Source: Methanoregula sp. (GTDB lineage: Archaea; Halobacteriota; Methanomicrobia; Methanomicrobiales; Methanospirillaceae). From it: a DNA stretch of 7,804 nucleotides. Numbering within the stretch: the stretch's first letter is position 1; the number at the start of each line of letters is the position of its first letter. The DNA lies in the NCBI GenBank assembly GCA_028711405.1, contig JAQTSH010000039.1, forward strand, positions 1 to 7,804, given 5' to 3'. Below, piece by piece: positions 1 to 5,478 of the stretch. Below the pieces are notes generated by a model that was given only the letters and a program-made list of their open reading frames with translations, was not told the DNA's origin and did no database searches. The position numbers and the translations under genes are program-made.

Positions 1-175
1 TCGGAGGTGTGGAAAGTATGACCAGTTTTGCTTGTATATACATGGCGAAGACATTTTTCGGTTCACGGTCCAGAATTTTTTTGACGGTTCCCAGGTATTT
101 CTTTACCTGAAAAAAATCAGGTTGTTTGTCCAGCGCAGACAGAATTTTATTGAGTTTGTCGGTCACTCCCGCCAT
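1..175 (-). CDS. 5' part of an unidentified gene, cut by the window edge; helical, TPR-like N-terminus
   Basis: An open frame starts at ATG 175 and stays open for 58 codons to the window edge, so only the N-terminus is visible. The residues (MAGVTDKLNKILSALDK, then a stretch containing YLGTVKKILDREPKNVFAMY) look like an antiparallel pair of amphipathic helices of TPR type; this is an impression from the helix pattern, not a family match. The start is preceded by GGGTG four bases upstream. It is the third gene on this strand after the vWA and PP2C genes, 65 bases beyond the phosphatase stop. In a TerY-P triad the third member is a protein kinase, so this could be a kinase with a helical N-terminal extension, but no kinase motif lies in the visible part. 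An AT-rich TTTTAAAAATT about 23 bases upstream of the ATG could be an internal TATA box. Confidence 0.6.
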   Translation of the reverse strand, partial: MAGVTDKLNKILSALDKQPDFFQVKKYLGTVKKILDREPKNVFAMYIQAKLVILSTPP

Positions 176-225
176 GATACACCCGTATAGAGAATTTTTA
201 AAATTGACGGTTCTTTTTGGGATTA

Positions 226-240
226 CATCCTTAATGGATG
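226..240 (-). other. Small hairpin directly after the PP2C stop codon
   Basis: CATCC and GGATG form a 5-bp inverted repeat with a 5-base loop, beginning at the base after the phosphatase stop. No T-run follows directly on the minus strand, so it is a weak candidate for an mRNA 3' end or processing hairpin between this gene and the next one in the operon. Confidence 0.25.
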
Positions 241-1281
241 CTAACCCAAACCTTCGTGTACTGATCGGCTTTTTTCTTTGGATTCATCGATCATACAGAG
301 ATCGGAATCCGGATGGCATTCTTTTTCCGGTTCGACAACAACGGATTTTATCTCTTCTTCAGGCACTAACAATGTTTGTAATTTCAACGGGGTTTTTTGT
401 ATTTTATCCCGATCTCCAACAATAATACCCAGCGTGGTATCATCGCCGCTCCCCTGAGAAATATCGGTGAGCAAATCCGGCAATGCGGACTGAATATCTG
501 AAATTTCAAAGTTCTGGATCTTCGAATGAAATTCGTATGCAACAATTTCATCGAACTGTACTTTCATTGAATCGTAACCTGCGCTATAACCATCCGAAGA
601 AACATAGATAATCAAGGGTTTTTCCCGGCGAACCGATATTTTGCACACATTGGATGCTTCTCTAACATCCGGATAGGATAATGGAATGACCCTGCCGCAA
701 TCCAGATCCCGGGGAAATATCTCGTGGACCGATCCATCCTGTTTCACGATGATGATATCCCCGTCCCCAACCTGAAGAATGTGGATGATTCCCGGTATAA
801 CAATGACCGTGATGAGCGTTGTACTGTACGGGAAGGATCGAATAAATTCTTCAATTTTATTCTCGTCAGTCCCTGGATTTTTTGAGAAATAATGCTGCAC
901 GAATTTTGTACTCAGATTTATCTCGTCGGTGGAGAGGGGATTGGAAGTTAGATCTTCGTCAATTTTTTGTTTCCAGCAGGTGATAATCTCTTTTAGTAAA
1001 TAACTGCGCAGATCGTTTTTTGTCCACCATTCCATTTTGCGGATATGGCGCGTGCAGGTTTCAAGGGAAGCGTTAATGGCTAACTGAGCGCCTTTGGCAC
1101 TCCGGGAGAACATTTCATCTCCAAGACCATCTGCGACAGACAGGATTACCGGCAGTTTTCCCTGGTCTTTCTGGTGCCAGCCAATGGCATCCTGGTTGGA
1201 TATGCCTTTATTGATATGGTATGGACCGGGGACGCTGGATCCTATGATCTCCCACACAACCCGATCTTGTGCTCTTGCCAT
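241..1281 (-). CDS. PP2C-type protein serine/threonine phosphatase
   Basis: This 346-residue protein has the metal-binding motifs of PP2C phosphatases in the right order: an N-terminal GxxH-like start with QDA at 30-32, VADGLG at 49-54, a GDGD strand turn at 172-175, SSDG at 228-231 and GSGDDTT at 277-283. The acidic residues D31, D51, D230 and D281 are the expected ligands of the two catalytic Mn/Mg ions, so it should be active in removing phosphate from Ser/Thr. No signal peptide or membrane segment is seen, so it is likely cytosolic. After the domain comes a charged tail of about 55 residues (290-346). The ATG lies 4 bases after the stop of the TerY-like vWA gene with only a weak ribosome site, so it is probably translationally coupled to it. 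In TerY-P triads this phosphatase opposes a kinase acting on the vWA partner; that role is inferred from context. Confidence 0.9.
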   Translation of the reverse strand: MARAQDRVVWEIIGSSVPGPYHINKGISNQDAIGWHQKDQGKLPVILSVADGLGDEMFSRSAKGAQLAINASLETCTRHIRKMEWWTKNDLRSYLLKEIITCWKQKIDEDLTSNPLSTDEINLSTKFVQHYFSKNPGTDENKIEEFIRSFPYSTTLITVIVIPGIIHILQVGDGDIIIVKQDGSVHEIFPRDLDCGRVIPLSYPDVREASNVCKISVRREKPLIIYVSSDGYSAGYDSMKVQFDEIVAYEFHSKIQNFEISDIQSALPDLLTDISQGSGDDTTLGIIVGDRDKIQKTPLKLQTLLVPEEEIKSVVVEPEKECHPDSDLCMIDESKEKSRSVHEGLG

Positions 1282-1285
1282 ACTA

Positions 1286-2188
1286 TCAGAATATTATCTC
1301 ATCCTGCACTGAGGATGCCTGAGGTCCCGGTTCTGTTGTATCGGTATTACCGGTCGTGTCCGGGGGCGGAACCGGGATTATAGTCGCATCTGAAGAACGA
1401 ACAGGTTCCTCAACCGGCGCATTCTCTACGGGACGGGCATCTCGTTTTTGATCTTCATCTGTTTCCAGAGCAGCCGGGGGAACGGGATCACCTAACGGCT
1501 TTTTCTTGTCCGAGGGGATCCCATACACGGTTGTAACCAGCTTGATGCTATCAGCGAGGGTGGAGAGATTGGCATCGTTAATTTTCACCAGCTTTTTTTC
1601 TGCATCATCAACATCGCCGATAAATGCCTTGAGGATCTCTTCATCGGCACCTTCAAGCCCGATTGCGATGCGAACCGCTTCCTGTGCCCAGAACTGTTCC
1701 ATCAATTCATTTAAACCTGTGTTCCATTCATCGGTCGGATATCCGTCAGTAATCAGGACAAGCACCGGAGGATAGGCAGTTTTAGGCATGGTGCCGCCAT
1801 CGTCAATTGTCTTTAATGCCTGTGCCATTTTCCTGAACGCATCACCGAGTGCGGTCACACCATCAGCCGATAAATCTTTCCAGACATATTGTGCAACGGG
1901 AATACTGTCTTTATCGACCCATTCAGCGCGATCAGAGAACTTGAGAGTCCGCATGGTGATCTGACCTTTTTTATTGGTCTTTGAATAGTCGCTGATCTTC
2001 TCTATCGCGAGCGGGATGGCTTTATTGATCTCATCCATTTTTACCAGATTATTGGATTTATTTTTCAACCCCATCGATTCCGAGCAATCACAAATCCAGA
2101 AGTAATAGCAGGGTTTTTTGAATTGCGCTGGCATCTTCAAAGAAATTTTGGGGGGAGTGCTTGGTAATGTATCCGGGTTATGTGCCAT
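1286..2188 (-). CDS. TerY-like von Willebrand factor A domain protein
   Basis: This 300-residue cytosolic vWA protein has a complete MIDAS metal site: DCSES at 34-38, T112 in the segment SADGVTALGDAF, and D148 in LITDGYPTDEW. The TDGxPTDxW signature is typical of the TerY group (tellurite-resistance-associated vWA proteins). The domain spans about residues 27-222. It is followed by a disordered-looking tail (226-300) rich in Pro, Glu, Asp, Ser and Thr and ending DEIIF, not by a zinc ribbon. vWA proteins of this group act as Mg-dependent protein-binding adaptors. With the PP2C gene 4 bases downstream this gives two of the three parts of a TerY-P triad. The Ser/Thr-rich tail could be the phosphorylated part (inference). 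The start is set by AGGAG 8 bases upstream. A shorter paralogue is encoded at 3146-3712. Confidence 0.9.
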   Translation of the reverse strand: MAHNPDTLPSTPPKISLKMPAQFKKPCYYFWICDCSESMGLKNKSNNLVKMDEINKAIPLAIEKISDYSKTNKKGQITMRTLKFSDRAEWVDKDSIPVAQYVWKDLSADGVTALGDAFRKMAQALKTIDDGGTMPKTAYPPVLVLITDGYPTDEWNTGLNELMEQFWAQEAVRIAIGLEGADEEILKAFIGDVDDAEKKLVKINDANLSTLADSIKLVTTVYGIPSDKKKPLGDPVPPAALETDEDQKRDARPVENAPVEEPVRSSDATIIPVPPPDTTGNTDTTEPGPQASSVQDEIIF

Positions 2189-2196
2189 GTAAAAAA

Positions 2197-2201
2197 CTCC
2201 T
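2197..2201 (-). promoter_or_regulatory. Ribosome binding site of the TerY-like vWA gene
   Basis: AGGAG on the minus strand lies 8 bases before ATG 2188 and supports that start over the internal methionine at residue 19. Confidence 0.7.
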
Positions 2202-2228
2202 ATTTAAAATTTAATAGCGATAATTATC

Positions 2229-2240
2229 CTATATAGCTTT
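2229..2240 (-). promoter_or_regulatory. Archaeal TATA/BRE promoter of the vWA-PP2C operon
   Basis: On the minus strand AAAG is followed by CTATATAG. A purine-rich BRE-like element next to a TATA box is the archaeal promoter pattern. Transcription would start about 25 bases downstream, near 2207, giving a leader of about 20 bases that includes the AGGAG site. The position fits, but it is assigned by eye only. Confidence 0.5.
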
Positions 2241-2427
2241 CTATTTTCGTGTATTGCCCCCCAGAATATTTTTTACTGCACATAACCTACTGGATGGTAT
2301 ACCATGTTGATATGGATTCAACGGAGAGTAAACCGTGAAGGATACAGGACAGTAAGTATGAATGTGTCAAGAGCATATTCAGTTTCACAGGAGATTGGGG
2401 AGTATACAGCAGGATTGCAGTACTGAT

Positions 2428-2464
2428 TGTAAATATCGAAAAAAATTTTTTTGATCCCTCGGAG
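2428..2464 (+). promoter_or_regulatory. Leader region of the PEGA gene: weak TATA candidate, A7T7 tract, ribosome site
   Basis: TGTAAATATCG near 2428-2438 is placed like a TATA box for a start of transcription near 2457. An uninterrupted A7T7 tract fills 2439-2452, and GGAG at 2461-2464 is the ribosome site. The TATA assignment is weak; the tract and the ribosome site are plain in the sequence. Confidence 0.35.
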
Positions 2465-2470
2465 CATTGT

Positions 2471-2950
2471 ATGAAAAATATGATCACAATCGGAGTGATG
2501 TATTCAGGATTGTTAATTTTATTAACCGTGTTCTCTGCAATACAAACATTACCTCCACAGGTCTCAAATACTTCACTTGTCCCAACCACAAGTCCCACTT
2601 CAGCATATGTATCTGAATCCCCATTCCGTCAACCATCAACGATCATTGATACGCCAACAGGAATCAAACAACCGATGGATACCCCCACAGAATCCGATAC
2701 TATTCCGGTTCCTGAACGGCTCGGCAATATTTCCATAACATCATCACCAACGGATGCACAGGTTTTTTTCAATGGGCAGTTCAAAGGTTTCACACCCATG
2801 ACCATGAATAATTTAGAACCGGATGAATACCAGATTGAACTGAAGTTATCCGGGTATATCTTCCAGACGCATAATGTCGTGGTCACTGCGGGGCAGACGT
2901 CAAGGATTCAGGCAACATTGATCAAGGTTCCCGTCCGGGATACTCGATGA
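2471..2950 (+). CDS. Secreted or membrane-anchored PEGA-domain protein
   Basis: This 159-residue protein begins with a hydrophobic segment (about residues 5-24) that is either a signal peptide or an N-terminal anchor. A Thr/Pro/Ser-rich linker follows (about 28-82), with repeated TPT- and SPT-like stretches that may be glycosylated outside the cell. The C-terminal part (about 86-152) is a PEGA domain: ISITSSPTDAQVFFNG opens it, G106 and P109 sit in the turn, and LEPDEYQIEL and the SGY motif follow. PEGA domains are beta-rich modules of surface proteins, common in methanogens; their ligand here is unknown. The ATG at 2471 has GGAG six bases upstream. The gene is divergent from the vWA operon and convergent with the second vWA gene. 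No sequence feature ties it functionally to the signalling genes, so it may be a bystander. Confidence 0.85.
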   Translation: MKNMITIGVMYSGLLILLTVFSAIQTLPPQVSNTSLVPTTSPTSAYVSESPFRQPSTIIDTPTGIKQPMDTPTESDTIPVPERLGNISITSSPTDAQVFFNGQFKGFTPMTMNNLEPDEYQIELKLSGYIFQTHNVVVTAGQTSRIQATLIKVPVRDTR

Positions 2951-3008
2951 ACGACATTTTATGCATCATTATGGGTGAAGAGGATCTGATGTGCTGCCAC
3001 ATACCTTT

Positions 3009-3077
3009 TTAGTGTTTGAGGGATGAAACGATGCGCGGTGCCATCTCATCAATCTCGTCGAATGAGAAAACAAATCC
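3009..3077 (-). pseudogene. C-terminal remnant of a second TerY-like vWA gene copy
   Basis: Read on the minus strand, 22 codons followed by TAA give GFVFSFDEIDE then MAPRIVSSLKH. The intact vWA gene just upstream ends GFIINVDEIEQ then IPMSIVSCIEQ and a stop. The two line up without gaps over all 22 residues, sharing G, F, DEI, I, V and S positions and stopping at the same point. The fragment lies 68 bases beyond the stop of the intact gene, on the same strand. A TGA lies in frame immediately upstream, and the 68 bases between show no vWA similarity in any frame, so it is not part of a working gene. The simplest reading is a tandem duplicate of the vWA gene whose body was deleted. Confidence 0.7.
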
Positions 3078-3145
3078 TCACCTTTGGAACCGGCGTGTTG
3101 TAATTATGGGGGGACAACGACCGTTTGGAACTCCCCGGTAGAACC

Positions 3146-3712
3146 TCATTGTTCAATACATGAGACGATACTCATGGGTATCTGCTCTATCTCATCGACG
3201 TTTATGATGAAGCCATGTTCCGTCTTTTTGTGACCGATGAACTCCTCCAATAATCCGTTATCAGTATCCTGAAGCGTAATTGCAATTTTTTTGGAATCCA
3301 AAAAAAACTTTTGTTCAAAAAGATCCTGTAATGATTCCTGCCAATCATCAGTTGGATGTCCATCGGTTAAAAGAACGAAAAAATATACACCGGGTTTTTC
3401 ACTTCCATTCGATCCACCTCCCCACATCTCCCTGATTTTCTGTAAAGCTGCGCCAAAGTCGGATCTTCCGCCCGCTTCAAGATCCGTCCAGGTATAGTCC
3501 TCAATTCTTGTAACGTGTGGATCGATCCAGTGAGCTCCGTTGGAAAACGCAAGAGCACGCATGAAAAAATGATACGACGAAAATTCCTGGGAGAGATTTA
3601 ATACCAGAGGAATTGTTTCCCTGATCACCATATTGACCGAATTGATCTTCCCTTTTGCCTTCATGGAATTCGAGTGATCAAGTATCCATACAAGGTGTAC
3701 ATCTGATGGCAT
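3146..3712 (-). CDS. Short TerY-like vWA domain protein
   Basis: This 188-residue protein is a vWA domain with nothing added. The MIDAS motif is DHSNS at 12-16, and the TerY-like signature LLTDGHPTDDW is at 114-124, with D117 as ligand. The residue that is Thr in the larger paralogue is Ser84 here (AGGRSDFGAAL), which can still bind metal. It aligns along its whole length with the vWA protein at 1286-2188, for example MRALAFSNGAHWID against MRTLKFSDRAEWVD and LEEFIG against LKAFIG, but lacks that protein's acidic Ser/Thr tail. The start is supported by AGGA 7 bases upstream. It lies divergent from the membrane GTPase-like gene, and a remnant of another copy lies just behind its 3' end. A role as an adaptor for the GTPase-like protein or its partner is inferred from position only. 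Confidence 0.85.
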   Translation of the reverse strand: MPSDVHLVWILDHSNSMKAKGKINSVNMVIRETIPLVLNLSQEFSSYHFFMRALAFSNGAHWIDPHVTRIEDYTWTDLEAGGRSDFGAALQKIREMWGGGSNGSEKPGVYFFVLLTDGHPTDDWQESLQDLFEQKFFLDSKKIAITLQDTDNGLLEEFIGHKKTEHGFIINVDEIEQIPMSIVSCIEQ

Positions 3713-3760
3713 GCAATCATCCTGTTTTAAACTGTCTATCCAGTGTAAGCTACTCGCTAT

Positions 3761-3773
3761 TGATATAATATTT
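3761..3773 (-). promoter_or_regulatory. Possible TATA region for the short vWA gene
   Basis: The minus strand reads AAAATATTATATCA here, about 50 bases upstream of ATG 3712. This distance would give a leader of roughly 25-30 bases carrying the AGGA site. The surroundings are AT-rich, so the exact box is uncertain. The same stretch could serve the opposite strand. Confidence 0.3.
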
Positions 3774-3855
3774 TATTTAGAGAATGAGAAAAATCCATAT
3801 CAGGGATCTTCCTGCCGTCTTACAGATGCGATAATATAGAGGAGGATGGAGATAG

Positions 3856-3960
3856 ATGCCCTTTTTGAACACACGGGAAATCAGTGAAAAGCCACATTCC
3901 GTTATCAATATCTTTAACAAATTTCAACATCAATTGGAATTAAATGAAATTAAAAGCTGA
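3856..3960 (+). CDS. Possible small protein or leader peptide ahead of the membrane GTPase gene
   Basis: A 34-codon frame (starting MPFLNTREISEKPH, ending LNEIKS) follows the purine-rich stretch GGAGGATGGAGATAG, the best ribosome-site match in this intergenic region. It ends 17 bases inside the GTPase-like gene in a different frame, an arrangement that would allow translational coupling to a gene whose own start has only a weak GGAA site. There are no membrane segments or cysteines, and no recognised family. Against it: the frame is short, and the AT-rich ATAATATA at 3831-3838 could be a TATA box that would place the transcript start at about the ATG itself, leaving the ribosome site outside the mRNA. 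Confidence 0.35.
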   Translation: MPFLNTREISEKPHSVINIFNKFQHQLELNEIKS

Positions 3961-5470
3961 CAAATTCTGGGTACCCTGGGTCCTTTTTTTTGGTATGGGT
4001 CTGATTCTTGCATTTGTGCTTAGTTCTATCATATCGATATTGAAGATGGGTCTCCAGCTGGAATATGTACAGGTGCTTGATACACTCTTAGGAATATTCA
4101 TCGTTTGTGGGCTCGGTCTTATGCTTGTCGAGAAATCCCGGTTTATCGGGCTTCTCATTGTTGCGATTTCAATCCCGTCAATGCTGTATTTTACCTTCAT
4201 CGAGGTGAAGATACTTCCCTACTTTTTTGCGATAGGACTGTGCATTGGAGCGGGGATTACCGGATTTTTTATCTACAAAATAAGGTTTGACTGGTTGGCA
4301 AAAACACTGAAGTATTTAATTGATATTTTCCTCATTATCGCTCTTGGGTATATTATCGCAAAGATGATTGAGAATTCTGCCCTGATCGTGACTGCCGGCT
4401 ATGTGCCATATTTCATCGTCGCTATCATCACCGCCATCGGTTTATGGTTTTTCTTTACAAAGAACCTGTTCGCGATCACTTCCTCGGATGTCTTTGTCTT
4501 TGGTCCGACCGGATCAGGGAAGTCTGTTTTTATTGCTGCACTGGGTATGGAGATCGCAAAAAGCAAGGGATTTTCCAAATCTTATATCTTCTCACAGAAT
4601 CCGGATGCTCCGACGCGTCTCTCTGTTGTGGCAATGGCAAACCAGCTAGCAAAGGGCAATCCCCCGCCAGCAACGCTCACGAATGAATTGGGGTATTATG
4701 AATTCCCCACCAAAAAATGGGGGATTATCCCCCTCAAAGTAACGTCACTCGATTATGCGGGAGCACATGTGTCAAAACAAAATATCGATAAAATTTCAAA
4801 AACTAATTATAACGCGGAGATCCAGTGGTTCTCCCAGATTCTCAATCGCTCACCCACTGAATTGAAATCAGAGTTCGGGGACATACAATTTCTCTGGGAT
4901 TTTAAAACCAATCGTGAACAGGAGTTTTACGAAAACTTTGATCTGATCATACCGGCATTTGCCTATGCACGACTGCAAAAAGCCGGTAAGATCATCTTCC
5001 TGCTTGACGGAGCGAAGATCCATTCAATCAGTCCGGATGATGAGAACTGGCTCGCCTATATCGAGGGGATTGCACGCCTTGTCGGGGAATTAGGAGATGA
5101 CAAGGACTATGCATTTGCCGTCACCAAAGCAGATCTGATTCCATCGCCAGGATACCAGGCACCGCTTGTTGTCGATAAAGCACCTGCAGGTGCAGGGAAA
5201 GTTCCATCAATAGGAGAGAATGTCCGCGCGTATCCCCAGGATTCCAAAGCAGCAGATACCTTAGAGGCAGAATATTTTGAACAGTTCTTCAAATCAAACC
5301 TTGCATTCACCAACATTTTCAATACCATCATGAGTGACCAGTTCATCAAAACGAAATATGTCGAGGGATTTATGATCAGTGTCGACGCATCAATACGAAA
5401 AGGAGATAGTATTACAGGGTATCATCCCTGGAGGATGAAAAAGATCATTGATTATGTCTTTAAATTTTGA
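3944..5470 (+). CDS. Polytopic membrane protein with a GTPase-like P-loop domain
   Basis: This 508-residue protein has about six hydrophobic segments (roughly 9-33, 43-62, 66-86, 90-111, 122-141, 148-171), then a cytosolic P-loop domain. The Walker A/G1 motif is GPTGSGKS at 187-194. T244 in PPPATLTNE sits where a G2 threonine could be, DYAG at 270-273 is a G3/Walker B-like motif, and TKAD at 394-397 after a hydrophobic strand fits G4 (N/TKxD), which reads guanine. A second strand ending LLDG (353-356) precedes it. This order points to a TRAFAC-type GTPase; it recalls the large divergent GTPases of prokaryotic conflict systems (double-GTPase families), but I cannot confirm that family by eye. 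The next gene overlaps or abuts its stop, so the two products probably act together at the membrane. The start at 3944 has only a weak GGAA site; the first helix begins right after it. Confidence 0.8.
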   Translation: MKLKADKFWVPWVLFFGMGLILAFVLSSIISILKMGLQLEYVQVLDTLLGIFIVCGLGLMLVEKSRFIGLLIVAISIPSMLYFTFIEVKILPYFFAIGLCIGAGITGFFIYKIRFDWLAKTLKYLIDIFLIIALGYIIAKMIENSALIVTAGYVPYFIVAIITAIGLWFFFTKNLFAITSSDVFVFGPTGSGKSVFIAALGMEIAKSKGFSKSYIFSQNPDAPTRLSVVAMANQLAKGNPPPATLTNELGYYEFPTKKWGIIPLKVTSLDYAGAHVSKQNIDKISKTNYNAEIQWFSQILNRSPTELKSEFGDIQFLWDFKTNREQEFYENFDLIIPAFAYARLQKAGKIIFLLDGAKIHSISPDDENWLAYIEGIARLVGELGDDKDYAFAVTKADLIPSPGYQAPLVVDKAPAGAGKVPSIGENVRAYPQDSKAADTLEAEYFEQFFKSNLAFTNIFNTIMSDQFIKTKYVEGFMISVDASIRKGDSITGYHPWRMKKIIDYVFKF

Positions 5471-5473
5471 GGT
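5469..5473 (+). promoter_or_regulatory. Ribosome binding site that fixes the start of the partner gene
   Basis: GAGGT overlaps the stop codon of the GTPase-like gene and lies 5 bases before ATG 5479. It favours that ATG over the in-frame TTG at 5467, which would place the start codon across the ribosome site itself. Confidence 0.65.
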
Positions 5474-5478
5474 ATAGT

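Noticed and set aside
2304..2426. 40-codon plus-strand frame in the gap between the vWA operon and the PEGA gene
   Set aside because: It has only a poor ribosome site (GGATGGT), no recognisable product and ordinary chance length. The 282-base gap otherwise holds only the divergent promoters.
2287..2598. 103-codon minus-strand frame over the PEGA gene start and its upstream region
   Set aside because: It overlaps the better supported PEGA gene and its signal peptide, has no ribosome site, and its residues look like a reverse-strand shadow.
3059..3796. Shared 11-mer GAATGAGAAAA at about 3060 and 3781
   Set aside because: Several chance repeats of this length are expected in a window of this size, and the flanks do not match.
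5467..5478. TTG start giving four extra residues (MRYS) on the GTPase-partner protein
   Set aside because: The TTG overlaps the GAGGT ribosome site, which is correctly spaced for ATG 5479.
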